Of a DNA stretch of 64,000 nt, positions 1 through 12,770 are shown piece by piece. The notes beneath the pieces are model-generated. The model ran no database searches and was not told the DNA's origin. It was given only the letters and a program-made list of their open reading frames with translations. The stretch lies in assembly GCA_017163975.1 (NCBI GenBank), contig JAFFSR010000300.1:513501-577500 (forward strand), given 5' to 3'. The DNA is from Anastatus disparis (taxonomy: Eukaryota > Arthropoda > Insecta > Hymenoptera > Eupelmidae). The number at the start of each line of letters is the position of its first letter. Position 1 is the first letter of the stretch. The position numbers and the translations under genes are program-made.

Positions 1-1005
1 ATGAAACGGTTAAGAGTTCTTTATGTTTTTAACCTATGATTTGACAATATTATAAAGGTTTGTAATTGTTATTAGTAATAATTAATTTACCATATTTTTT
101 ATAATAGTAAAGATTTTTGTTAATTACGTAAATCTTTATTTTCCATTTTTTTATAACATGATAAGATACAGCTTTATGAATTTTGAAATTGAATTATTTT
201 GCATGACTTTGGCTAAATAAGTTGTAAATGTATTTAGGAAGCCTCCTCTTAACTTAGAACTCGCACTCTTCTACTTCATGAGTTACAAATTTTTATTGGG
301 TAAACATATATATTTTTTATAGAGTTTTTTTTATTAAATCATTAACAAATTTTAATAAATTGTTTTTATATTTATTATCATTATATGCTTATTATTTAAA
401 CAATTCGTGCATGCTTCTAAGTAGCTTAGTAAGTTGCAAATGTATTCAGGGGGCCTTCTCTTTACTACCATTATTCTACTTCATGAGTTGATAATTTGTT
501 GTGCGTATACATATTTATTTAATATAAAATATATTTTTAAGCAAAGCGTGATGGAAATTTGTTTATTCTATGAGAAACAGGGCTGTCACTAAACCAAAAG
601 AAGTATTAACTTTTGTCGGCCAGTTCCCACGACTGCCACACCTGGTTTTTAATGTAATAGAATAGTCACTGTTTAAAAATTGTTTAAAAAAAATTATATT
701 TAAAGTTTAAAATTTTTAATATGTACCAATATAACTTTGAAATTCATTTAAAATAATTTTTGTTCATATATTATTTCATTCCATTTTTTGAAATCTTAAC
801 CCCTCAACTGGTAAGGCTTTTATCACTTTCCGTGTTAAAACTGGTAGTCACAAATACTATGTTTAGGTGTACAAAAATATTGTTTTTGGAGGTTTTTAGA
901 CCCGCTGATTACATCTCCATCATTACTCTTACAACAAAAAATATGTGCATATATGATACAATAATACTCTTAGTTATTACATTAAATCCATATAACTTGT
1001 AGATA
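1..1005. other. AT-rich noncoding stretch with one diverged direct repeat
   Basis: No gene is visible. Two imperfect direct copies of about 80 nt start near 219 and 427: both read roughly AAGTTGTAAATGTATTTAGG, continue with a CCT-rich stretch, and end in TTCTACTTCATGAGTT. The short frame at 760-1002 has no family resemblance and sits in AT-rich DNA, so I do not call it. Confidence 0.5.
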
Positions 1006-1022
1006 TATATATATATATATAT

Positions 1023-2319
1023 GGGACGTTTCACGTCAACTCACCTAACAAAAAAATAGAATCCGTCGAAAATCGGTGAAAATGTTCTATTTGATACCCA
1101 AAATATACAAAAAAAATTTTAGAGGTCCAGGTCAAAGGGGTTAGGATTTAAACGTGATGGAATTTTTCGAATTTTCCAAATTTTTTGTTAAATAAATATT
1201 TTAACGAATTTTTTCCTCAAAAACTATCAATTTTTCGTTAAAACTTAATAGAATACTTTTTCTTGGAAATTCGATGTAGAATTCACCTGAATTTTTGCAA
1301 ATTATAATATACTGATATTTATGCTTACTTGATCGATTTAAACATACTATTTAGTATATCTAAAAATCGAGCAGTTTAAATTGGCTTTTTAAAGTCTTAT
1401 TTTTTTTTTGTTTTTTTATGAGGATAAAATATACGAAGCCTTCAGTTGGGCAGCCTTTTCAAAGTTACTTAATTGTGCAAAAATGTCTGTAAAAATCGTT
1501 ATTTTGGACCAATGATGAGATTCGTGATTGTTTTTCTGAAAAAGTATTGATTTTTGGGACAAATGTATGAAAATGTTTTTTATTGGAAATCATGTGTAGA
1601 ATATGAATATATTTTTACAAATTGTAATTTAAGACATTATGAACCATATATACTAAAAATTTAACAAAAAATAAATTTTAAAATTTCAAAATTTCATTTA
1701 TAATTTGTGATGTTTAGCAAATAATGGTTTACAAAAATTTACATTCATTTTACATACAATTTCCAATAAAAAACATTTTCATACATTTGTCCCAAAAATC
1801 AATTCTTTTTCAGAAAAAAAATCACGAATCTCATCATTGATCCAAAATAACGATTTATTCAGACTTTTTTGCACAATTAAGTAACTTTGAGAAGGCTGCC
1901 CAACTGGAGGCTTCGTATATTTTTTCCTCATAAAAAAAAAAATAAGACTTTAAAAAGCCAATTTAAACTGTTCGATTTTTAGATATACTAAATAGTATGT
2001 TTAAATCGATCAAGTAAGCATAAATATCAGTATATTATAATTTGCAAAAATTCAGGTGAATTCTACATCTAATTTCAAAGAATAAGTATTCTATTAAGTT
2101 TTAACGAAAAATTGATAGTTTTTGAGGAAAAAATTCATTAAAATATTTATTTAACAAAAAATTTGGAAAATTCGAAAAATTCCATCACGTTTAAATCCTG
2201 ACCCCTTTGACCTGGACCTCTAAAATTTTTTTTGTATATTTTGGGTATCAAATAGAACATTTTCACCGATTTTCGACGGATTCTATTTTTTTGTTAGGTG
2301 AGTTGACGTGAAACGTCCC
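1023..2319. mobile_element. Foldback (long inverted repeat) element A1
   Basis: The left end GGGACGTTTCACGTCAACTC is mirrored at 2300-2319, and the two halves stay complementary for about 600 nt each (roughly 1023-1660 and 1750-2319), with a small loop near 1660-1750. TA repeats lie at both edges, so a TA target is likely. No coding capacity is seen, so this is a non-autonomous hairpin MITE. Its ends resemble those of the elements at 3287 and 39200, though the interior has diverged from them. The superfamily is uncertain; TA targets fit Tc1/mariner-type mobilisation. Confidence 0.85.
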
Positions 2320-3286
2320 ATATATATATATATGACTGATTCAGCGAAACCTTTAATATTTGACTTTAAATGAAATTCATTTTTTTTTTCAATAGCACCC
2401 CGTTCTGAAGTTTTTATTACACTTTTAAATAGTTTAAAAAGGAATAATTATATAGTGCCCCTCATTTTTTAAAGAATGCTTTCTTTATATTAAAAATATT
2501 TAGAATTTTCAATGTTAAAATAATCATGCTATTTTTCGAAAAAAACTTAATTTTTTTGTTTTGTTTGGTCATTTCTGAAGATCTATACTAATATAGCGGC
2601 TTATGGATAGCATTATAAATTCAAAAATATAGCAAACAAAAAAGAACAATAGGTTTTTTAGAATTTTTAACTGTATTTATTGTGTACCAGCAAAACAGCC
2701 AAAAATAAGAATAATTAATACGAGGGGCACACACAGTAATGTATTTTAAAAACTTCACTACTCTTTTTTATTAAATCGCACGCTGATGTATAGCTCTAGT
2801 TTGATTCGTTTTAAGAAATAAAAAATATTTTCGCTCTCTTTTTTTCAAAAATCAAAACGCATTTTTTTTAAACTTTGGGATGTAAAAATAAATTCATTTT
2901 TATAAAAACGTAGTTCCTATTTTTTAAAAGTTATATTTTATTTTAAAGGTAGATACCTTCTTGAAAAGTGTTTTTTTAAGTAATATATAAAAAAATAATA
3001 AGAAAAAATTTTTGCGAGCCTTACTCAAAACATTCTTTTTTTAATCATGTAAAGGAAAAAAATAGGGATCAGTCAATTTTGCAAAACTTGAAAAATGACG
3101 TATTTTATATTTTTTTATGCAAAAACAATTACGTTACGTCAACTGAAACTATCTTAAAATACTTTTTTACATATCTTTTATACAAAAAAATTTTTTTCAC
3201 TCATCAATTACATTAAATTTATAGCTTTCATGTACAGTTCCCTAAATATTAAAAGTTCCATGGAATCATACATATATATATATATA
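2320..3286. other. AT-rich noncoding spacer
   Basis: Sequence of about 80% AT between two foldback elements. I see no coding region, RNA gene or ordered repeat. Confidence 0.5.
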
Positions 3287-4311
3287 GGACATTTCACGCC
3301 AACTGAGAGAGCGAAAAAATAAAAATCGCTGAAATTCTAAAAATATATTCTTTCTGTTACCCAAAATATGTAAAAAGATTTTCAATGATCTAGATTGAGA
3401 GGATAAAGAGCTATAGGTCCTTGAAATTTGGAAATTTTTCAAAATTTTTGGAAAAGTACAAACTTTGTGATTTTTTTTCTGAAAATCCTGATGTTTCACA
3501 GAGAAATTCATACAAATACTTCTTGTTGTAAATGAAGAGGAGAGTTAGCATGATTATTTACAGACCTGAATTTTGAAGTTTTCTATTGGTTCTTACATGT
3601 ATTACGTGGTAATTGAAATTACTCATTGTTTGCCACTTCGGAAATTGCTTTTCGAGGGCTTATGTTCTTTTATTTTTTATTAACTGTAAAATAAATTTTT
3701 GATTATGTAAGAAAGAGCCATCAATAAGGAGTTATGACAATTTGAAATATATATTTTCATGTATAATTTATTTTCAATATGAAAATCAAATCGTACATGA
3801 AAATATATATTTATATTCAATATGAAAAATAAATCATACATGAAAATATATATTTCAAACTATCATAACTCCTTATTGATGGCTCTTTCTTACACAATCA
3901 AAAATTTATTTTGAAGTTAATAAAAAGTAGAAGAACATAAGTCCTCGAAAAGCAATTTCTGAAGTGGCAAACAATGAGTAATTCCAATTACCATGTAATA
4001 CATGTAAGAACCAATAGAAAACTTCAAAATTCTGGTCTGTAAAAAATTATGCTGACTCCCCTCTTCATTTACAAGAAGTATTTTTTATGAATTTCTCTCT
4101 AAAACATCAGGATTTTCACAAAAAAAATCATGAAGTTGGGACTTTTCTAAAAATTTAAAAAAATTTTTAAATCTTAAGGATCTATAGCTCCTGATCCTTT
4201 CAATCTAGATCCTTAAAAACTTTTCAACATATTTTGGGTAACAAAAAGAATATATTCTCAAATTTTTAGCGATTTTTATTTTTTTGCTCCCTCAGTTGGC
4301 GTGAAATGTCT
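3287..4311. mobile_element. Foldback element A2
   Basis: The left end GGACATTTCACGCCAACTGA is mirrored at the right end (CAGTTGGCGTGAAATGTC, near 4293-4310). The arms of about 450 nt are complementary, meeting near 3770-3830 in short palindromic copies of an ATATATATTT motif. The interior closely matches the element at 39200-40226, including the stretch around GAAGAGGAGAGTTAGCATGA. It is flanked on both sides by TA repeats. It is non-coding; the minus-strand frame at 3266-3511 is only arm sequence. Confidence 0.85.
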
Positions 4312-4312
4312 C

Positions 4313-4315
<3 letters not shown>

Positions 4316-4379
<64 letters not shown>
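4316..4379. repeat. (TA)n microsatellite
   Basis: Uninterrupted TA dinucleotides next to the right end of foldback A2. Such tracts flank all three A-family foldbacks and are either the preferred target or a product of insertion. Confidence 0.95.
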
Positions 4380-4383
<4 letters not shown>

Positions 4384-4700
4384 AATTTCGAATGAATTTA
4401 CACGTATTAATAATAGGAGCTCCAACAAACCAAACTTCGCCAGCGCCACCTAAAGTTTGTTGACGCACGCAGTGTAATCGAGCCCCTCGCTACCTATACT
4501 GCCTGCCACTATTCATTCCGACGTCGCCTGCCATGCCCGTTGGAGCTGCCTTGTTGCATGGAATTTGGATTATTTCGAGTTCTGTTCATTATTAGATCGT
4601 CAATAGTTTTTCTCTATTTGAACTTGCTTTGTATATTAATAAACTCGTTTGTTATTTTATAAATATAAAGGGGATTTGTTTGAGTTTTGGCTCTTAGATC
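4380..4700 (+). other. Possible solo LTR-like or UTR-like block
   Basis: This block is clearly richer in GC than its surroundings. It contains two copies of GGAGCT (near 4417 and 4541) and ends with an AATAAA-type signal followed by a T-rich tract and CTCTTAGATCCAACA. This layout resembles the 3' half of an LTR, but I found no second copy or primer-binding site, so the call stays weak. Confidence 0.25.
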
Positions 4701-6439
4701 CAACAACACGACTAAATAATAAAAATCAATAAGTCTGGGAGTATGTTCCATTTAGTTTCCAAAAAAAAGAAAAAAATTTTGGGGTTAAAAATTTAAAGTA
4801 ATGGAATATTTTTATTTCTTCAAATTTTTTTGTTAAATTGATGCTTTAATAAATTTTCTCTCATACCGCGGCTAAAAACTAGTCATTAATGGTCGCACGC
4901 AAGCAATAAAAATTTATGCTTTCAGGCCGGCACGCTCCGACTTATTTTTCTGTTCTCGAGTCTCTTTCGTGCGTTTTAAGAGTGGGGAGTATACGCTTAT
5001 CTTTTCCTGTTTACCGGTTATAAGTGTCAACTCTCTTTCTTTCTTTCTTTCATATATATTGTAGCCTATTCTTTTCAATTCATCGGCTACCACATTTGCT
5101 CTCTCTCTCTCTTTCTTTTATATGTATTATAGTCTATCCTGTTCTATTCATAGATTACAAACATCGACTCTCGCATAAGTATCATAGAAAAGTTTGTAAA
5201 TAATACTTTTTGTTATAAAAAGTTAGAATGTGTGATGTGATTGATTATGTAATTTTTCATTTTTTAGAATTATATTTGTTTTATTTTTATGAATCATAAT
5301 CTATAGTGTGTTATAATAAGAGTATAATAAGAGCGTATTATAATGATATATTGATGGTTTATTTAATGAATTATCATTTGTGAGAGAGTAGCAGACAAAG
5401 AGTACACATATTCGACCGAGAGTAGCAGATGATTTTTTGCGCTGGTTTTTCATTAGTGATGAATTATCAATAAGTCTAAGTTGTACGTGTTTTTAGCCCG
5501 GTATGAGAAAAAATCGTATATGACACTTGGGATAAAAATGCGACACTGTAGGCCGGCATTTTTACCCCATGTAGCATAATATACTATTCTATTAAAAAGT
5601 ATCAAACTATTGTAAAAACTTAATAGAACTATTTTTGTTGAAAATAACATGTCATTAAATTTTTAAAAATTACAATATGTAGACTTTTTAACTTACCTGT
5701 TCGGTGAAAAATCACTGTTCAATATACATAAAAACTGCCTAAGTTGATTTGATATTTAATAAAGAACGAATAAATTTTAGTGATAACGAAGAAAATTTCT
5801 AAAAACACCTGAATTTGCAGGAAAGTATTAAAAACAGTCATTTTTAATCAATCATAAGATTTTCTTTCCTCAAACGCGCTTAGTTTTGAAGAAAACGTAC
5901 AAATATGTTCTTATCAGATATCATGTGTAAATATGTAGTGACGATATTACCAATAAATCTTAGTTCTACCAGGTTTTGAGTATTTTTCACTTGGAATTAT
6001 TTATTAATTATTTATTATGTATCTAAATTAATTTAGAATTTTGAATAGCATAAAAATCATTTGTAAATATTTTTCTTTTTACGGCAAGTGAATACAACTT
6101 ACGTATAAAATTTGGAACAGTAGAATTGAGGTAAACAAATGTTTGCCTATTAATTTATCACATAAATTGTTTGAAAATTACAAAAGTTATTTTCGTTCTC
6201 AATTTATTATTTGTTTTATTTTTAAATTTGTTAATAGATTTATGAGTATAGTTTTTTAACTATTTGACTTTAAATATGTCCTAATAAATCTAAAAATAAA
6301 CATTTATAACTCTACTTATAAGTTATGAATTTTTAAAAATACTTCAAAATTATGAATTTACATAATTATATGAACATTAATAAAATATATACAAGGAATT
6401 AAAAATTATCAAGTTTTTCAATGTTATTTATTTATCAAG
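4701..6439. repeat. Degenerate repeat region with short inverted pair
   Basis: CATACCGCGGCTAAAAAC at about 4864 and its imperfect reverse complement (GTTTTTAGCCCGGTATG, near 5490) bracket about 650 nt that include TTTC/CT-rich tracts at 5030-5120 and a weak internal duplication. Part of 5590-5960 loosely resembles the interior of foldback A1 (short shared strings such as ATCATGTGTAAA and AAAACTTAATAGAA). The frame at 5453-5650 is not a recognisable protein. It is probably a strongly decayed MITE. Confidence 0.35.
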
Positions 6440-6760
6440 CAAGCACGTTCAAAGCGTTGTCGCAATGCTTGAGATCGGCATTCAAAGCCAGCTACCACGC
6501 AATGAATCACTGTGTTCGGATTCAGCTTTGTGTATACGTTGTACGGAGAACCGTAGTGAGCGACTACACAGTTCATTTGCAGTGTTTGCCTTCGGCATTC
6601 TGCATGACTCAATGCGAAGAATCGGAGCGAGCGACAAAACCGTTAAGTCGCTCAGCTTGGATTCAGTTTTCTATGTGGTAGACTACGGAGAGTCGTAGCG
6701 AGCCACAACGCAGCTTAGTCACAGCGCTCTGCTCCGATCAATGTAATCTTTTATACAGAA
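6440..6760. repeat. CpG-rich block with internal duplication
   Basis: A sharp island of normal GC content inside AT-rich DNA. Two related subunits of about 140 nt each read GGATTCAG, then a short T/G stretch, then ACGGAGANNCGTAGTGAGC-like sequence (about 6518-6565 and 6658-6705). Frames are open on both strands across it, which reflects base composition rather than coding. It could be a satellite monomer pair or a piece of an unidentified element. Confidence 0.5.
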
Positions 6761-8290
6761 AGTTCAGATGATTGGTTGCGATATCGTTACGCACTCTTAT
6801 ATTGAGATTTTTCGTTATTAAGAGGCGGTCGGAATTATTTGCCGCATGGGGGTGCTGCGGTCAGATGAGAGAAAAATGTAAAATAATTTTTACACAGCGA
6901 TTTACAATTTACTGAAACAATAATATACCTTTAATGTTGTCAATAACTCTAGCCATATATATGTAGAATAATTATTGATGCTAATCTTATTTGAAAAGTT
7001 TAAAATATTTTTGTAAAGCGAAAAATGCAGTGTGAGATAGATCCGGCGTGTGCATATGTATTCATCATTCTTTAGTATTACTTTCTCTGTCGCACTAAAA
7101 AAAAATACACATGTTGAAACCTAAAGAGGAGATGACCGCACTCTTTACCAAAATTAAAGATCGCTGCGACAAATATGGCGTATTGAGGCATCACACAGCT
7201 GGGGTTGATTTACTACTATTATAGACAATGTGAAGGGGAAGGTAGATAATACAATAGAAGATATAGAAATTAAATATTTAGATGCAGTAATAATAATAAG
7301 AATAATAAATAAATCAATCAAACTGCAAACGAATAATTATGAACAATTGAATTATTTCGATGAGGAAAGACGTAAATTGGATCGAGAAAAGGAAAACTGT
7401 CGTGATATAAACAGACCATAATATTAGAACAGAAAGGACTGAAATAGAGAAAAGTAACTCGATGTCAAAAGATAAGTATGATTCATTATTTGTATATAAT
7501 TCTAAAGAATCGTAGGAAACTAATGGATGAGAATAAGTTGATGAGATTTTTAGCTGACTGCAGAGTTTCACAACATATATCGAACTCGTGTTTAATATTT
7601 AAAGCATTAGATACAAATCAACTAGTAGAAATTATAATGGAGCCGCCAATATAGAATCAGAGGGAATTGGAAATATAAATCCAATTTTCATAGACGGGAA
7701 AGAAGTATTAGAATTAGATAATGTAATGTGAGCAGAAGCATTTCTACAAAGAAATAATAAATGAATATAATTTAATTAATTAATATAATTTAATATTCGT
7801 TGAGAGTTTTCTTTAGAGGAAAATTTGTCATCATTAAAAAAGTTTTTAAATCAGAAATTAAGCATTTATTTACATAAATAGAAAATAGAAATTCTAGATT
7901 TGCATTCTAATAAAATATTTTCACCGAAAATTCATGATAACCTATTTTGATAGTAGAATTTAAATTAAATGATAAGATTAAAAACCACCAACTCTCAAGA
8001 GAAACTGCATATATAATAAATAACAGCTACAAAAATTAAACAAGAAGTATTGTTAAAGAAGAACTTAAAGACATAGGGAGAGAAATATCAGCTGAAATTG
8101 AGGAGAAGACTCTTAAATATTCGGATTTTGACAGGGTTATAAATAACAAAAAAATAAACACAAAAATTACTGTAGAAGATAAACATATGTACATACTGTA
8201 GAAGATAAACATATGTACATACTGTAGAAGATAAACATATGTACATACTGTATAAGAAAACAAGATGTAAAAGAAAGATAATATTGATAG
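6761..8290. other. Noncoding, possibly decayed 5' part of a Copia element
   Basis: No intact gene is present. Weak coding-like composition on the plus strand (for example 7230-7421) lies upstream of the Copia remnant at 8300 and could be decayed gag or protease sequence, but I recognise no motif. A 31-nt unit (GTAGAAGATAAACATATGTACATACT) is repeated about three times at 8171-8250. Confidence 0.3.
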
Positions 8291-8299
8291 AAGAAATAA

Positions 8300-9330
8300 T
8301 GAAGCTGAACTCTGTCATATTAGATTAGGACGTGCCTCACTGGATTACCTCAAGGACATTTAAAGACAAGATTTAGACTTGAAGGAACTAAGAAAAATAA
8401 ATTTTGACAAGAACATATTAAATTGTAAAATCTGTCACATCTCCAAGTTCAACAGACTGCCTTTTTCATGGACAAGAAAAAGAGCAACAAGTCTTTTATA
8501 GATAGTGCACAGCGATTCTATGGGGCCAATAAGTCCAAAAGGTCATCCAAAAGGATATCGCTTTGGGATTTTGTTCATTGATGACTACTGAAGGTTAGCA
8601 AATGGCTTACACAGTTGGAAATAAATTTGAAGCTACAGACTGTTTGGATTTGTACATCACTGGTGCGAGAGATTTGCTTCGAAGGAACGCCAAATATTGT
8701 TATTTAGACTGCGTTTAAGAGACAGAATTCACAGGAAATAGAAATAAAATGGTACCACTGATGTATTAGACAAGCTTGGAGTGGAGTTGCAGTCGACCAG
8801 TCCTGACATTCCTTAACACAATGGGTTGGCGGAGTGCTTTGATCAAGTTATAATAGGAAAGAAAGGTGACAAGGAGAAGCCAAACAGGTATTCGAAACGT
8901 ACTTAAATTATTATCCAGTATCATACAGAGAAGCAATGACGTTGGATGCGTTTAATGATTCAAGGATTCAAGGATAGAATTTTTATGATCTAAGAGATAA
9001 ATATTCATCAATTATAAGAACGCAGATGATCAGAGTATGTTTAGCTATTATAAAGAAATAAAATTTGAAGTGTGTCGACTCGACGTAAAAATTTCATTCT
9101 CGAATAGCACTATTGATGAGGAGATCTATATAAAAATACCAGATGGAGTAATGATTATAAATGATATGAAGAACTAGAAAATTTATAAAAAAGAGAGAGA
9201 GCACTATATAATTTAGTAAAAGTAGAATAAGTACCATCCAAGGAACAAGTATAAAATATTTTTACTAAACCATAGTCATTCAATCTGTATAATAAATTGA
9301 CGAGACTTATATTAAACTATGACGAGTAAT
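8300..9330 (+). pseudogene. Copia (Ty1/copia) pol remnant: integrase and RT pieces
   Basis: Reading across frames and stops, the plus strand gives a GAG-pre-integrase-like piece (ELCHIRLGRASLDYLKDI, near 8308), then the integrase zinc-binding CKICHISKF segment and an HSDSMGPISP stretch with FIDDY (near 8510-8600). A later PDIP...HNGLAE segment follows (near 8800). Downstream, CRLDVKISFSNSTIDEEIY (near 9075) matches the first RT block, soon followed by an ALYNL string and, near 9235, VPSKEQ plus NIFTKP, which is the end of the RNase H region. Much of RT is missing between these. The order integrase, RT, RNase H is that of Copia rather than Gypsy. Stops and frameshifts are numerous, so it is inactive. 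Confidence 0.75.
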
Positions 9331-9412
9331 ATAATTTGTTAACTATAATATTTAATTTTTTTGTTTTGCCTGTTTTAGAAGTAAAGAGAAGCTAGAAACT
9401 GTGAGTAGTATA

Positions 9413-9461
9413 GGACCTACGATGGGAAGACGGATGATGTTATCCTCCCCATCGTAGGTCC
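9413..9461. other. Perfect 14-bp hairpin
   Basis: GGACCTACGATGGG (9413-9426) and its exact reverse complement (9448-9461) are separated by 21 nt. It lies just downstream of the Copia remnant and upstream of the GA tract. It is GC-rich in AT-rich surroundings, so it stands out, but its role is unknown. It may be a decayed transposon end or a small palindromic MITE. Confidence 0.7.
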
Positions 9462-9537
9462 CGTGAGTTTTAACTCAATAACCCATAATAGGTCGTGATT
9501 TTATGACCCATAAAAATTTTATGAACCATAAAAACGT

Positions 9538-9846
<309 letters not shown>

Positions 9847-9942
9847 AAGGAGACAGAGTATGTATATATTTATGTGTATATATTCTACGTTATTATTAAA
9901 ATGGTGGTTCTGAAAAGGACCATTTAAGAATAAGTATAAAGT

Positions 9943-10413
9943 TTATTTATATTTTTCGTATCCTTTTCTTTCAGGAAATGAGTACGTATTCATTGAATAT
10001 TTTGCGAAATATTGTTTATTTTTTTCTGATTTCTCTTTCTTTATAAAAGCTTCTTTTTCTTCTGCCGTAGAGGAAGCTCTATCGGTGTAATTCGGTGCTG
10101 ACGCAGATTTTCCCTGATTCTGTCCCATTTTTACACGATGTGTAAAAGAGTGTGTCGAGGAGTAAAAGAGTGAAAAGGGATTGAATAGAAATAATTATTT
10201 AAAATAGTTTAAAATAATTTATTTATAAAAATGCAAAAATACAGAAAAATTTAGTTTCTATTGATTGAAAAATCATTAATTTTTTTTTTAAAGTATAGGT
10301 TCTATTATATTTTTCATTCTTTCCACTCTCATTCTAAATCTCTCTCTATCACGCGTTGCTTGTTCCCAAAGTCCGCGCCGTGCTACGCGACTCGCATAGT
10401 CCCACACATACAT
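9943..10413 (-). other. Two short candidate frames at the Polinton edge
   Basis: On the minus strand 9943-10128 could encode 61 residues starting MGQNQGKSASAP and rich in Lys/Glu. 10288-10413 could encode about 41 residues with a coding-like stretch (YVWDYASRVARRGLWEQ), its 5' side closed by a stop near 10470. Both share strand and composition with the Polinton genes to the right and would lie downstream of the last recognised one. Neither matches a family I know. They may be small Polinton genes, decayed pieces of one, or chance. Confidence 0.25.
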
Positions 10414-10493
10414 GATACGTATACTTGGTTCTCCTTCTTTAAAATGCACTCATTTCATTCCATTATTATTATTAATGTACATTTTTACTTATA

Positions 10494-11840
10494 CCCTGTT
10501 GAAAATGATAACGTTATTTAATGACGTCATTTAATAACGTCATTTAATAACGTCATTTCATCAAATGACGTTGCAAATTAAGACATTTCGCGATGTCATT
10601 TATGCAAATAACGTCATTGTTCAAGTGAGCTTTGATGGCTTATTAAATTAAAAAAAAGACGTTATTTTATATTTCAAAATGACGTCGTTGTTTCTAACCT
10701 ACGTCATTTATTTCGATGACATGATTTTTAGAGATGACGTTACTCGTTATCTAAAACACGGGCGTTATTGCAAAGACGTCTTTGAAGACGTCTTTGAAAG
10801 ACGTCTTCAAAGACGTCATTTTCTCCAAATTTAGGAAAAATAACGTCATTTTTCATGTATTATGTCATTGAAAAATGACTTTACATGATAATCATTTCCC
10901 ATTTAATGGAAAAAACAAAAACGAGGTAAATCTCGTAGTTTCAACTTTTTAAAAAACGAAGAGCATTTGCGATTAAAGTGAGAACTTTCTGGCCTTATAT
11001 ATTTGCGTCTTTGAAATTTGTATAAGAGATCGCAAAATTTCAAAATCGCCACCTGGTGATTTAAAATTAAATTGACGCAATCGACTATCAATTCGACTGT
11101 AAGTCACTAGGTGGCGTTTTTTTAAATTTTCTGATCCTTGATGCAAATTTCGAAGATGCAGATATATAAGGCCAGAATGATCTCAGCTTAATCGCAAATG
11201 CTCTTCGTTTTTCGAAGAGTTGAAACTACGAGGCTTACCTCGTTTTTGTTTTTTCCTTTAAATGGGAAATGATTATTATGTAAAGTCATTTTTCAATGAA
11301 ATAATTCATGAAAAATGACGTTGATTTTCTGAAATAACGTTATTTCAGAAAATTATGTTATTTGAAGAAGTAACGTCATTTCCCACTATAAATCACATTG
11401 TTCTGATAACGAATAAATTCATTTCTGAAAATCATGTCATTAAAAAAAATAACGTCATTTTCCCACTATAAATATCACGTCATTTTGATAACAAATAACG
11501 TCATTTATAAAAAAAAACACGTCTTCATAATAAAATTACATCATTTAAAAATGTCATTTTCCACTATAACCTCCGTGTTTTTGATAACGAGTAACGTCAT
11601 CTCTAAAAATCATGTCATCAAAATAAATGACGTCGTTTGGTAAGAACAACGTCATTTTGAAATATAAAATAACGACTTTTTTTAAATTTAATAAGCCATC
11701 AAAGCTCACTTGAACAATGACGTTATTTGCATAAATGAGGTCGCGAAATGTCTCAATTTGCAACGTCATTTGATGAAATGATGTTATCAAATGACGTTAT
11801 TAAATGACGTCATTAAATAACGTTATCATTTTCAACAGGG
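10494..11840. mobile_element. Foldback element with TGACGTCA-like motif array
   Basis: The ends CCCTGTTGAAAATGATAACG and CGTTATCATTTTCAACAGGG are exact inverses. The two arms run inward for about 600 nt with small differences and meet near 11,100-11,110. TA is present just outside each end, so a TA target duplication is likely. The arms are filled with copies of AACGTCATTT, ATGACGTCAT and related strings, the core of CREB/ATF-type bZIP sites. It encodes no protein; frames at 10903-11091, 11434-11643 and 11554-11790 are arm sequence. It inserted into the 3' end of the Polinton gene at 11832-12707. Confidence 0.85.
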
Positions 11841-12707
11841 TATCGTAATACAGAATTTTGGCTCTTCATACAAAAAAGCGAGTAAATCGTTGTATATAAA
11901 AGGTAAAGTATTAGCACTTATTTCTAATATTACAATATTTAGATCTGATTTGCACAAATCATTGTCGTCAAGCATTTTTCTTAAAACAAAAGACGTTACA
12001 TCATGAATTTTTAAACTATAGTATTGTTGAAACATTAGAAAGTTTCTCATTATATTCATTTTCACATCTTCTTCATTATCTTTCTTAATTTCATCTTTTA
12101 GATATTATTGACTGTAGTCAATAATTCTATTTACCTTACCAGCCTGCTGCTCCAACTGCGCAATACGTTCATTGATGCAAGGTATCATCAGTTTGAGTCC
12201 GTGAAATGTCACTTTTTGAAGGCAGGTAGTGGGTGGTTGGAATGCATGCCTTCTTTTTTTATTAGGTGATTCGTTTTCTTCATCTTCATTTACTAATTTT
12301 AGTGGACCCGCAGGGTTAAGTACATCTCTCTCTTCAAATATAATACTCCTCGTACTATATGAAGTTGTAAATAAGAGATAATGATTTTCTTAATATACTT
12401 TCGAAGGGTTACCGTACTCCGTCTTGAATATATGCGCTTCTTGAAAATACGCGTTAATAAGATCAATTTGGTTATTCAATAATCGCCAAGAACTGATATC
12501 AAAAGTAACCCATCTGTAAAAATGTGCAGTCGATAGTTTTATACATGGTGTGTAGTAGCCATCAAGAAATTGTAATCCAACAGAAACTCGCTTACTTAGA
12601 GACTTATTGATAAAGTACGTCGTCGAGAGAAGCATGTTATTCAGGTAAATAGCATAATCTTTCATAAGACTGCGTTCACTACACTTTTCACTAGTAGACT
12701 CCCCCAT
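11832..12707 (-). pseudogene. Polinton gene of unknown function, two in-frame stops
   Basis: One reading frame runs from ATG at 12707 to 11832, interrupted by TAA at 12390-12392 and another TAA near 12107. The frame is kept across both, so these are point changes in a protein of about 290 residues. The N-terminal third is mixed hydrophobic and aromatic (YAIYLNNMLLSTTYFINKS). The middle holds an acidic patch followed by a basic SPNKKRRHAF string, possibly a nuclear localisation signal. A predicted helix rich in Gln/Glu (NERIAQLEQQAGKV) follows and may be a short coiled coil. The annotated stop codon lies inside the inverted repeat of the foldback at 10,494. Without that insertion the frame would end only a few codons later. 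I do not recognise the family. A good promoter lies upstream. Confidence 0.6.
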
Positions 12708-12770
12708 GCTCTTTTTTAAAATATAAAAATCTTATAACTTAGATCTGACTACGACTGCTGCTGAAAATAT

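Noticed and set aside
4380..4700. tRNA or small RNA gene in the GC-richer block
   Set aside because: No cloverleaf, A-box or B-box arrangement could be recognised; retained only as a weak LTR/UTR-like block.
6421..6698. Overlapping frames in the CpG-rich block
   Set aside because: Open on both strands in several frames because stop codons are rare in this composition; no domain seen.
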